From contig CADASP010000009.1 of assembly GCA_902790625.1 (NCBI GenBank), positions 157,930 to 221,929 of the forward strand: 64,000 bases of DNA. The letters run 5' to 3'. Of the stretch, positions 1 through 8,500 are shown piece by piece. A model generated the notes under the pieces. The model did no database searches. It was not told the DNA's origin and saw only the letters and a program-made list of their open reading frames with translations. The position numbers and the translations under genes were made by a program. This stretch comes from an uncultured Prevotellaceae bacterium (lineage in GTDB: Bacteria; Bacteroidota; Bacteroidia; Bacteroidales; Bacteroidaceae). Each line of letters opens with the position of its first letter. The first letter of the stretch is position 1.

Positions 1-2
1 TG

Positions 3-122
3 CGGAGTGACGGAAAGGGGCCACGTTCGTTGCTCAGCCATCGAAAAACATTCGGCAGCATAGACCATGGTCTCCTTGTCTGCCCCATGCAGCAGATATG
101 TGTATTCGTCTATGAGTTTCTT
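3..122 (-). pseudogene. Partial coding sequence downstream of the 64-bp repeat
   Basis: Reading the minus strand from 122 to the window edge gives 40 open codons with protein-like composition, including KKLIDEYTYLLHG and YAAECFSMAEQRTW. The 3' end lies outside the window. The stretch starts directly after the repeat at 125-188 and is out of frame with the DUF3843-like piece on the other side. My inference is that both pieces belonged to one gene that the repeat split; it could also be the end of a separate neighbouring gene. No start codon is visible and I do not recognise a domain in this piece. Confidence 0.45.
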
Positions 123-619
123 TTCCGAGTGACGAATTTTGCAGGGCCCAAAATGAAGTCCCGAATAACAAAATTTGTTATATGGAAGATGTTGGTAAAC
201 CACCGCCCCAAGGGACAGTAGCGGCTGAGCCACACAAGAACCGTCGTCACATAGTCGCCACTTGTCTGCGTTTCTTCGGCATAGAGATAATTGGCCAGCT
301 CTTCGTTGGAGGGTAACTCCTGACTACGTTCCCGCCAAAGATTGAGCAACTTCTCTGCGTGGTTTTTCAACGCCTCGTTTGTGGGGTTGAGCACCAGTCC
401 CCCACGCTCCGCCACGCAACTATGCCAGAGCATAAAGCGCATCTCATCAAGCGGGGCTTCAGGGGCATCGGCTCCCGCAGTAGCATAGAAAGGCAGATAG
501 CAGCCATACATCTTCTGGTACATGTGCTGAAAGGCCTCAAAGAGGTGGAGGCCAGAACGCTTGTCCTCGAAGAAGAGAGTCAAGTTGATGCAGACATTCC
601 TAAACTGTCGCTCTTCCAT
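110..619 (-). pseudogene. DUF3843-like protein, N-terminal part, disrupted at both ends
   Basis: The first 145 residues resemble the Bacteroidales DUF3843 family (function unknown), with LTLFFEDKRSGLHLFEAF, MYGCYLPFY and a MRFMLWH segment. After residue about 145 the reading frame enters the 64-bp repeat at 125-188, which supplies the last 24 residues (HITNFVIRDFIL and so on) and the stop. Homologous-looking codons continue upstream of the first ATG (TITAADIKRRHPRHL, YAQLANDIYELLLSD) in the same frame up to about 735 but lack an in-frame ATG. An ATG at 757-755 lies in another frame, so there may also be a frameshift near the start. It is probably a dead gene. The promoter at 792-822 could still transcribe it. 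Confidence 0.6.
125..188 (+). repeat. 64-bp palindromic repeat, copy 1
   Basis: The unit runs from CCGAGTGACG to ATATGGAAG. Inside are two small palindromes: ATTTTG..GGGCCCAAAAT and ATAACAAAATTTGTTAT. The same unit recurs at 850-913, 42908-42989 and 42990-43058. This copy sits inside the DUF3843-like gene. Confidence 0.85.
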
Positions 620-791
620 GAAGGTGAAATCGCTGAGCAGCAGTTCGTAGATGTCGTTGGCCAGCTGGGCGTAAACCCGGTCGGTCTCACAGGTCAGATG
701 TCTGGGGTGGCGCCGCTTGATATCGGCAGCGGTAATGGTGTTTATGCTTAGTACTTGTCATTTACCCATGGGGTTTGTCGCATTTTGATTG

Positions 792-822
792 CAAAGGTAC
801 GAATAAGCGAGCGAAGAACAAA
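792..822 (-). promoter_or_regulatory. Bacteroidetes-type promoter of the DUF3843-like gene
   Basis: On the minus strand TTTG (822-819) and TACCTTTG (799-792) are separated by 19 bp, matching the -33/-7 consensus. The -33 box lies inside the hairpin at 813-850. The promoter plus hairpin arrangement is repeated upstream of the SDR gene (42852-42882) and of glyS (49543-49573). Confidence 0.7.
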
Positions 823-850
823 AGAAAAACTCTTTTTTCTTTTGTTCTTC
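813..850. repeat. Near-perfect inverted repeat (hairpin)
   Basis: Arms GAAGAACAAAAGAAAAA and TTTTTCTTTTGTTCTTC flank a short loop and abut the second 64-bp repeat. It can act as a terminator-like hairpin in either direction. Related hairpins lie at about 42873-42908 and 49560-49606. Confidence 0.7.
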
Positions 851-913
851 CGAGTGACGAATTTTGCAGGGCCCAAAATGAAGTCCCGAATAACAAAATT
901 TGTTATATGGAAG
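850..913 (+). repeat. 64-bp palindromic repeat, copy 2
   Basis: Essentially identical to 125-188, and bounded here by CTTCC and GGAAG. It lies between the promoter hairpin and the chimeric gene at 1021. Confidence 0.85.
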
Positions 914-1020
914 CGAAAGTACCTTCGGCAAATCAACACGTTCAAATTAATCACTGAACTTTGGCTATATTTCAATAGAAATGAGTAATTTTGTCGGCAA
1001 ATTGCAAAAACTCATAAGAT

Positions 1021-1524
1021 ATGGAACTGACAAAATCTGAATACAGACAACTTTCAGACATCATCAGGCGCGGCATTCTACGCCGCTGCGAGGAATGGCT
1101 CAAAGAAACAAAGGAACTGATAGAAAAGGAGTATGATGGCGAAGAAAACGCATTCGACCGCTGTATGAAGGTGACGAAGCGTTCGAAAGATTATTTCAAG
1201 GAGGCCATGAGTCGCGAGGAATATTACCGCAAGTCCATGATGCCTATTGGAATAGGGCAACTGTTGTTCGAAGGCTATATCACCATGGACGACTTGAAAG
1301 AACTGCGTCCCGAAGTGCAAGCTGACCTATGTCTATCTCGAAATGCCCAAGTTCAACAAGACCGAGGACGAACTGGTTTCCATGTACGACAAATGGCTCT
1401 TCGTACTGAAGAACCTGACACGCCTGATGGAACGCCCCGCCGCTTTGCAGGAGCGCATCTTCCAGCGGGTCTTCGACCTGGCCGAAATAGCCCGCTTCAC
1501 CCCCGACGAGTCAAGAAACTATGA
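1021..1524 (+). pseudogene. Unknown protein fragment fused out of frame to an Rpn-type gene tail
   Basis: The first 99 or so residues (MELTKSEYRQLSDIIRRG to DLKELRPEVQ) form a charged, helical protein that I do not recognise. From about base 1319 the DNA becomes the 3' half of an Rpn-type nuclease gene in another frame, so the rest of this reading frame is nonsense. A promoter-like TTTG (960-963) and TAATTTTG (986-993), 22 bp apart, precede it. The abrupt change of homology suggests illegitimate recombination that joined two genes. The first 99 codons may still be translated as a shortened protein with a random tail. Confidence 0.55.
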
Positions 1525-1744
1525 AGAGAGCCTAAAGCAATATCGCGATTTACGCAATGTGGTCAACTCTGCTGAACGAAGAGGACGGGAAGAAGGACGA
1601 ATAGAAGGACTCGAAGAAGGAAGGGAAGAGGGCCGCATGGAGACGAATCGCGAGAATGCCCGCCGCATGAAGGCCAAGGGCTTTGCCATCAAGGACATCG
1701 TCAACATTACAGGTATTGCAGAGCAGGAAATCGAATCTCTATAG
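1319..1744 (+). pseudogene. Rpn-family (PD-(D/E)XK) nuclease, C-terminal fragment
   Basis: From the AAG at 1319 the frame reads KLTYVYLEMPKFNK, then DKWLFVLKNLTRL and ERPAALQERIF, closely matching the second half of the complete Rpn-type protein at 43177-44013. The N-terminal nuclease half is absent. An Arg/Glu-rich insert (EEGRIEGLEEGREEGR) precedes the conserved tail ARRMKAKGFAIKDIVNITG. An internal ATG at 1343 could start a 133-residue remnant. It ends in TAG. Confidence 0.75.
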
Positions 1745-1832
1745 CTTGCGGTTGAAATTGAAAATCACGATGAGCGCAGCGAACAACCTTCGCCGCGCTC
1801 ATTGTGCTGGAATGGATTGGCAGTTAAAAGCC

Positions 1833-2891
1833 CTAATTGGGGAATTTCTCCGACATCCTCTTGTAGAAGTCCTGCTGCTCAGCGTCGCCGACGGGCTGTA
1901 TGCCAGTCAGCAGCTGCTGCATCTGCTCTATGTCGCGGGTGATGTGGTAGCCCAGCGCCTTGCGGGTGTCTACGCATTTCTTCAGCTCGTAGGCGGCGCG
2001 GGGCTTGTCGCGGTCGATGAGCAGATGGGCCAGCGCAAGGCGGTAGCCCGTGCGAAACTTCTCCTGACGCTGGTTCTGGATGGCCCTGCAATACAGGGCG
2101 GCCTTCGGCCCTGGCTCATCGGTCAGCTCGGCCAGCTCAGCATAAAGGTAGCTGTCGCGGCTGCGCATCAGCAGTTCGCGGTAGATGGCGACGGCCTTCT
2201 CGCGCTCGCCCATCACGGTATACACCACCGCCATATAGCGCCGGTTGTGCTTATCGCGCGGATTGCGCCGCATGGCCTCCTGCAGCAGCGGCATCACCTG
2301 TAGGCAACTCGACAACACCTCGTCGTGCGATAGCGGTGCTCTCCGCGTGACGAAGTCGCCATACATCTGCTCCTGCAACTCGTGGAAGGCACAGGTGAGC
2401 ACCTGCTGGGCTACGGAGGGGATGGGATGGCTCGGCTGCCCAGCGACAGCAGGCGCGATGATGGTCTTCCAGTCTTCATCGCTCAACTGCTCCACCTTCA
2501 GCTGCTCCACAAAGCCCAGCATGCTGAACGCTCGGTCCTCCTTGTCGAGTGCCACCGCTGCATGAAGGATGCTGCTGAGCGCCTTGCCATCCCTGTTGTC
2601 AACATTCGGCAGCACCTTCAGCAGGGCCTTGAATATCTTCTCCGCCTCGTCGAGTCGCTTTTGGCGTTCCACCGCCCTCTGCCGCACCTCGGCAGGGTCA
2701 GCGCCGGCGCCACCTTGTGCGTGCAGCTCCTTCAGTTCCTTGAGTCGTTTCTTCAAGATGTCGCTTGCCGTCCAGAACATGCACAGCGTGGTGTATTTCC
2801 CCTTGTGCACGGCATACATCGGGCGTATGGCCTCATACGCCTCTTCTATCTTTCCCTGCTTCCGCAGCTCAAACACTTCTTTTACAGTCAT
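1833..2891 (-). CDS. Tetratricopeptide-like repeat protein, unknown role
   Basis: The product has 352 residues, is all-helical in appearance and has no signal peptide or membrane segment, so it is probably cytoplasmic. The start MTVKEVFELRKQGKIEEAYE begins a TPR-like helix pair, and later helices (AVVYTVMGEREKAVAIYREL, AALYCRAIQNQRQEKF) have the Ala/Gly/Tyr spacing of TPR units. Such proteins are scaffolds, but no partner is evident. It stands alone between broken genes, and its stop is 88 bp from the Rpn fragment. Base composition is GC-richer than the CRISPR locus and resembles the core genes. Confidence 0.65.
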   Translation of the reverse strand: MTVKEVFELRKQGKIEEAYEAIRPMYAVHKGKYTTLCMFWTASDILKKRLKELKELHAQGGAGADPAEVRQRAVERQKRLDEAEKIFKALLKVLPNVDNRDGKALSSILHAAVALDKEDRAFSMLGFVEQLKVEQLSDEDWKTIIAPAVAGQPSHPIPSVAQQVLTCAFHELQEQMYGDFVTRRAPLSHDEVLSSCLQVMPLLQEAMRRNPRDKHNRRYMAVVYTVMGEREKAVAIYRELLMRSRDSYLYAELAELTDEPGPKAALYCRAIQNQRQEKFRTGYRLALAHLLIDRDKPRAAYELKKCVDTRKALGYHITRDIEQMQQLLTGIQPVGDAEQQDFYKRMSEKFPN

Positions 2892-2909
2892 AATGCCTTC
2901 CGCTTTTAA

Positions 2910-3299
2910 TCATTTGCATGAAAAAGAAATAACCAAAGGAATGTGTAGCACGCTCGTCGCCCACTGCCGGAACTGGGTGGCCCGAATGCTGTTCACGCGA
3001 TAGCCAACACTGATAACTGCATCCAGATTGTAATACTGAGTATTATACTCCTTACTGTCCGTTGCAGTTCGTCGGAATATCCGACAAACTGAATCCTTTG
3101 TCAGTTCTCCAGTACTGAAAGCATTTAGCAAGTGTTCCGCTATTGTTGAGCGTCCCTTGTCATACAATGCTGCTATAGCATCTTGTGTACACCAGATAGT
3201 TTCATCGGCAAACATTACTTCAATGCCCTGCTCCTTGCTCTCTGCTTGGAAGAAAAGGAACTTAGTCGTGCTGTTTCGTATCTCACGTTTTTTCGCCAT
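2910..3299 (-). pseudogene. RhuM-family protein, N-terminal fragment
   Basis: The 129 residues contain the hallmark RhuM pattern: a DNA-binding-like segment (ETIWCTQDAIAALYDKGRST), then YYNLDAVISVGYRVNS and TQFRQWATSVL. Family members usually run to about 300 residues or more and continue with a helical region after the RQWAT motif. Here the frame turns into an unrelated short tail and stops, so the C-terminal part is lost. RhuM proteins often sit in mobile or defence islands and their function is poorly defined. A good promoter at 3415-3446 precedes it. Confidence 0.7.
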
Positions 3300-3414
3300 A
3301 TTCGGTTATCAGTTCAATAACGACTTTCTGATTGGTAATTATAGCAACCCATCGTGTGGTTGTAGCAGGTAATCCCTTCCTAACTATATTTCCCTCTGTT
3401 TGCTACTTTAGGTG

Positions 3415-3446
3415 CAAAGTTAACACATATTTCCGATACTCGCAAA
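3415..3446 (-). promoter_or_regulatory. Promoter of the RhuM fragment
   Basis: TTTG (3446-3443), exactly 20 bp, then TAACTTTG (3422-3415) on the minus strand. It points away from the CRISPR array and toward the RhuM gene. Confidence 0.7.
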
Positions 3447-3564
3447 TTATGCAAACCATTTTAATTTCTAAGCACGAAAATAGTCTTTTCAACATGAATG
3501 GGATAGCTACTAAGAAAAATGAGGAATAAAGTATCATTATCCCACATGATTTTTCATTATAAAC

Positions 3565-4823
3565 ATCTACGAATAGTAGAAATTATAGTGGCATATAGCC
3601 GTGCCTTCCATTTCTTTTTCGAGATGAATCTACAAATAGTAGAAATTATAGTGGCATATAGCCATCTCGTGCGTGCCGTCTATCCAATCGAATCTACGAA
3701 TAGTAGAAATTATAGTGGCATATAGCCTGCTCGGCCATAGCTGCAGCGGAATACCAATCTACGAATAGTAGAAATTATAGTGGCTTGTAGCCCCCCAACG
3801 GCACAGGCGACTTCCTCAACCTATCTACGAATAGTAGAAATTATAGTGGCTTGTAGCCGCGCAGACACACTCGCCAAGTACGTCGAATCTACGAATAGTA
3901 GAAATTATAGTGGCTTGTAGCCCTGCGTCAGGACATCATCTGGCATAAGCATCTACGAATAGTAGAAATTATAGTGGCTTGTAGCCCTGTCACTCGTAGA
4001 GGACATGCAAGACATCTACGAATAGTAGAAATTATAGTGGCTTGTAGCCAAAGACGGCAATCTGCGAGATGAGTAATCTACGAATAGTAGAAATTATAGT
4101 GGCTTGTAGCCCAGACTATTATGCAGGAAACTGTGAGATCTACGAATAGTAGAAATTATAGTGGCTTGTAGCCTCGGATGACCGTCTGCACCTTCTTCGT
4201 GTTATCTACGAATAGTAGAAATTATAGTGGCTTGTAGCCGCCGCTGGAAAGATTATATCAAGAAGTATCTACGAATAGTAGAAATTATAGTGGCTTGTAG
4301 CCCTCGCAAGAAATGAGCACTCGGGTTTACTGATCTACGAATAGTAGAAATTATAGTGGCTTGTAGCCGTCACCTTCTTGAGGGAGATTGCGATATCTAC
4401 GAATAGTAGAAATTATAGTGGCTTGTAGCCCAAAGATAGCCGAAGTAGTTCTGAATCTATCTACGAATAGTAGAAATTATAGTGGCTTGTAGCCAGTCGG
4501 CGGGTCGGCACACCTCGCCCAATCTACGAATAGTAGAAATTATAGTGGCTTGTAGCCGGTTGGTTGTGTTTGAGGCTTATTTTTTTGTATCTACGAATAG
4601 TAGAAATTATAGTGGCTTGTAGCCTTATGACAGACATAACACAAGAATCCCTAATCTACGAATAGTAGAAATTATAGTGGCTTGTAGCCTCGATTCCATC
4701 CACTCCCGCCATTTTAACTCTATCTACGAATAGTAGAAATTATAGTGGCTTGTAGCCCTCTCCAGTGATGCGCCAGTATGCAAGGGAATCTACGAATAGT
4801 AGAAATTATAGTGGCTTGTAGCC
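3565..4823 (-). CRISPR. Type V-A CRISPR array, 20 repeats and 19 spacers
   Basis: The 36-bp repeats start at 3565, 3628, 3692, 3757, 3823, 3887, 3951, 4014, 4076, 4138, 4204, 4267, 4333, 4395, 4459, 4522, 4589, 4654, 4722 and 4788, with spacers of 26-32 bp. Read on the minus strand each repeat ends in AATTTCTACTATTCGTAGAT, the Cas12a direct-repeat hairpin (TCTAC/GTAGA stem), so crRNAs are transcribed from high to low coordinates. Seventeen repeats are identical. The three most distal from the leader (3565, 3628, 3692) have GGCTATATGCC instead of GGCTACAAGCC at the 5' end, and 3628 also has a loop substitution. This is the expected decay at the old end of an array. Confidence 0.97.
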
Positions 4824-4984
4824 CTACAGGGTGCAAAGATATAAAATAATTATCTATTCACCAAACATTTATGACAAAATTTCAAAGAGCACTTTTTACC
4901 CACCTTTGTTTAGCATTAATATGCAATATAATGGCAATCAATGACATTCAACAAAGAAAGCGTTAGTAGACACCAAGGTTTACA
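4824..4984 (-). promoter_or_regulatory. CRISPR leader with pre-crRNA promoter
   Basis: This AT-rich 161-bp stretch lies between cas2 and the first repeat. It contains TTTG (4865-4862), exactly 20 bp, then TATCTTTG (4841-4834), a full Bacteroidetes promoter. Transcription should begin within about 10 bp of the first repeat, so the array can be transcribed independently of the cas operon. Confidence 0.8.
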
Positions 4985-5257
4985 TTAAAAGTAGACCACA
5001 TCAGCATCACGATGAATAGCATTCCCAAACTTTTGCACACTTTCCTTTGATGCGTTGAATATCATAACGCTGTCGGCACCAGTGAACAGCTTGCTGTACT
5101 TCTCAACAATTTTTGTCTTAATATTGTTGACAATACGCTGTGTATTGTTCACCTCATAAACAGATAATTGCAAGCGAATGGCTCCTTGTGAACGTAGCAT
5201 CTTAGCGAACATCGTTCTCAGTTTGTCATCTTTAATGTCGTAACTCACTATAATCAT
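4985..5257 (-). CDS. cas2: CRISPR-associated endonuclease Cas2
   Basis: The product has 90 residues, the usual Cas2 length. It opens with MIIVSYDIKDDKLRTMF, where the beta strand ending in YDI carries the conserved aspartate of the Cas2 ferredoxin-like fold. RLQLSVYEVNN and SVMIFNAS match later strands. Cas2 forms the core of the Cas1-Cas2 integrase that inserts new spacers. The ATG overlaps the stop of the cas1 remnant by 4 bp (ATGA), so it was translated from the same mRNA. The gene is intact, but its partner Cas1 is reduced to a C-terminal stub, so spacer integration in cis should be impossible. Confidence 0.93.
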   Translation of the reverse strand: MIIVSYDIKDDKLRTMFAKMLRSQGAIRLQLSVYEVNNTQRIVNNIKTKIVEKYSKLFTGADSVMIFNASKESVQKFGNAIHRDADVVYF

Positions 5258-5439
5258 ATCTCAAATTTAGGGTATTGGGTGATGTCTTTTCCACCCATAA
5301 AACAACGGTAATAGGATTGAACATACTTGAAAATCTCTTGCTTGTATGGCACCAACGCATCAAAGAACAGTTTGTTGTATTCTTTATTCAAATCCCGCTT
5401 CGGAACGGTTACTGGTTCGTTTCTCGTCAACGGTCTCAT
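5254..5439 (-). pseudogene. cas1: Cas1 C-terminal remnant
   Basis: The frame MRPLTRNEPVTVPKRDLNKE, then YNKLFFDALVPYKQEIFKYV and a YPKFEI tail, fits the last 50-60 residues of a Cas1 integrase. The identification rests on position (directly upstream of cas2 with a 4-bp ATGA overlap, downstream of cas4) and on sequence feel. A Cas1 is normally about 300 residues or more. All of the metal-binding catalytic domain (Glu, His, Asp) is missing. The 5' boundary falls inside the cas4 remnant, in another frame, showing one internal deletion of more than a kilobase that joined cas4 to cas1. Confidence 0.75.
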
Positions 5440-5575
5440 GTGCTATTCGTCCACGGGTCTGTGGCGTGGCATGATACACCCCCTCGTCCGTCTCCATATA
5501 CACATTGTGTAGGTATATGGAATACGGACAGAAGACGAAATCATTGAGCGTTGATATGGCGATATAGTCATTCAT
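5384..5575 (-). pseudogene. cas4: Cas4 N-terminal remnant
   Basis: The first 57 or so residues match the start of Cas4 from type V loci: MNDYIAISTLNDFVFCPYSI with the first iron-sulfur cysteine, then YHATPQTRGRIAHETVDEK. Cas4 is normally 170-200 residues with three further cysteines and a RecB-like nuclease core, and trims pre-spacers with the correct PAM. All of that is missing. The frame runs out of homology into DNA that belongs to cas1 in another frame and stops at SEAGFE. Its ATG overlaps the end of cas12a by 8 bp, the normal coupling in this operon. Confidence 0.8.
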
Positions 5576-8500
5576 AAGTCGGAGAGAAATATGGCTTGGT
5601 TTGTATAAAACGGAACCAGTCTTCGTCCTTAATGTACTTCAGATACCCATTCTCGTCTGTCGGGAAATCATAATATAGCCAATAGAGCCCCTTTAACGCT
5701 ATATTGTATGCGCCATTAGCGTCAGCATCCTTAATTCTCAAGGAATTTTCTTCACCCGTGATGAAAGGTTTGTCACTTGCAACAGGAGATATTATGTAGT
5801 CTTGCTCGTCATTGGAATTTCTCATCTTCAGAAGGAGTTTGAAAAGTCCCCATAGCGCCTGCAGTTTACTTTCATTTAATGACGATACCGTCTGTACAGA
5901 CACTTTTTCAAGAGGCAAGTTGGCTTCTTTAAAGAACAATTCGAATTCTTTTGTAAGATCTTTCAGCTCTTTATTCCTACCGACGATTCTTGAACCATGA
6001 GAAGCCAACGTCCAACGGCTTGTATAGTCTGTCTTTACCTTTTTGAACACGTCCTTAGAATAATCGAAAGTGAAGTAAAACAATCCATCTCTGTATGTAA
6101 TATCATCGAAAGCCTCAAAGAACTCTCGCAAGCTGTTAGCAGGTTTGTTCATATTGAAAAGGTTGACAAATCCCGTGGAGGGGTCAATTTTGGAAGTATA
6201 ACCCGCTGGTACATAGAATAGCCAACCACTTTGTTTGCCTAATTCTTTGAAACTGCTAAATGGTGCTGTGAGCTGTAGACCAGATTGTATAGTTCCATAT
6301 TCCTTTGATGGCGCATCTTTTTTGAAAACAAGATAGTTTAGTTTCTGTATCAGCATCTTTTCAAAGTTCTGATAAACTTGTCTCTCTACGTTAAATCGGC
6401 CCCTTTTGAAACCAAAGTTTAAGTCTTCTAACACAATAACTGCGTTATACCGAACGACCAACTTCGCTATTTCATGAACAACCTGAGACAGATAACCAGA
6501 CTTCAGATCCTTAATTCTCTCTTGTGTTGTCCAGTTTTTTCGAGCTTCATCGCGATTCTTTTCCGTTTGCTTCAACTTGGTCAGATAATCGAATTTACGT
6601 TCGATTCCATCATAAGTTTCTGTTTCAATCAAATTGAAATGGCGAGGAGCTATAAGATTCTCCCCTCTTTGATTGATAACAGATACGTATATCAGATTCC
6701 TTTCACCACGGTCAATACCTATAATGTTTAAACCTTCTTTGTTATCTCGAAGGATGTTAAGTGTACGCTCGTTGAACTGTTTCTGCGATGTTGCGGATGC
6801 TTTGAAATTGATGGTGATAGGCACATGAAGGAAGAACTTGTGCTCATGGTATCTCTTATCCTTCATCAAATCAAACTGAGCTTTTTTGGTCTTAACCAAA
6901 GGTAGAAGTTTGACTTCTTCAGGCTTTAGCTCCACTTTCACCCCATTAAAATGACATATCAGTTTCTTATAAAGCTCCGCATCTATAGGTGTTCCATCAG
7001 AGAAAGTCTTATTTACCAAAATAGAACCTTTCTTGTGGACGAAAGCCAATTTCGGAGAGATTGCTTCACGATGGAATAATTCAATCCCTTGGCCTGATAG
7101 TTTATACACAATATTAGCTATATTATCTTTGGGAAAAATTTCCTCCCAATATAGTGTATGCATATTTGGTGTGCCTTTAGCCTTCTCTTTATAGTCTTTG
7201 TTAGTAATACTAAACAGAAGCAATTTTTTCTCCTTTTGCAAATTATAGAGGAAATCAAAACCTATCGGTCTAAAAGTTAACAAATAACACATTTCTTGCG
7301 TATGTTCGAAAAACTCTTGGATAGAACTATATTCCATAGAGTCTTTCCACATATTTTCAAATGTGTGCTGAAATGGTCGAAAATCCTCATGTCGTAAAAA
7401 ACCTATCTTGTAGTAGTCGATAAGTCTTTCTAAATAATCTGGGTGTCGCTCATCAAACTCCCTCTTTGCAGATTGTGTTTTGAGGGCTTTCCTTTCTTTG
7501 TAAAGCGATTCCACCATTTCTATTGGTAGATGGTATTTGTTGACGGCAGGAGCCCGATTGTCACCTTTTGAGTTTATAAAAAGTCGAGGGGCATTTCTGT
7601 AATCAGCCTTTTGTTGTTGATATATGACTAAATCTGCTGAATTACCAGAATATAATGTCGATATTTCTTCATTAGTTAAGTTCTCAAGGTATAGCAACAG
7701 ATAGTATTTACCGTCTTTGATGACAATAGAACAATCGTTCCATCCGTTGGCTCGTGTTGGTGAATCAAACTTAAGGAGCATCTTTCCTCGATCGGCAAGT
7801 TTGCGGGTGAGATAGCTTTGAACCTTCATATATAAAGGAACAATATGCGAGACCAAAATGGCATCATCAGGTGATTCAAAAAGTAACTCGTATGGAATAT
7901 AGAAGTCATCTTTTTCAAGATAAGGAGATTTCTTTCCAAGTCTCAACAGCTCTATTACATGAAATAGTTCCATATAGATTTCAAGTACGGACTTTAACAC
8001 TTCTTTTGCAGCATCTGTCTTTATGGAAATTTTACCTTGTTCGTAATTGGCCTTCAACACGTTGAACTCTGTGATGCGAGCGTCCATACAGAGTTTTTGC
8101 AGCGATTTCTTAGACCACATCTTGTTTTCCGAATCATACTTCCATATAGTGAGGTCAGTAAGAAGTTCCATTAGAGAGAGTGGGTGTGCAGATTGTTCCA
8201 TCAGCTCGTTTTCTACAGCTTTTATTTGAGCCAAAGAAAAACATTTGTTTTCGAGCCAAGCTTCTATTTCTTTATCTTTTTCTTTTTGGGCTTTCTTAGT
8301 ATTCCCTGTAACCATAACAGAGCGAAGCTTTTCACCCAAGACATCCCATTTTCCATAAAGTAAGGTTGAGAGTCTTGACAAGTTTTTGCCTTGAACATAT
8401 ACCTTATTTAAATCCGTATCGCTATCATTCAAAATGTTTAAGGTTTCCTGTATGCGAGCAAATAGATTAGTTGACTCAAACCTATCGAAGAAAGCAGATA

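Noticed and set aside
748..975. 75-codon minus-strand frame with the HITNFVIRDFIL segment
   Set aside because: That segment is the translated 64-bp repeat; the rest has no homology or codon bias.
3565..4823. Self-targeting spacers within this window
   Set aside because: By eye no spacer matches another part of the window. A search against the whole genome and phages could not be run.
3565..5257. tracrRNA or scoutRNA gene for a different type V subtype
   Set aside because: Cas12a needs none; the repeat has the self-contained Cas12a hairpin and no anti-repeat was seen in the leader or flanks.
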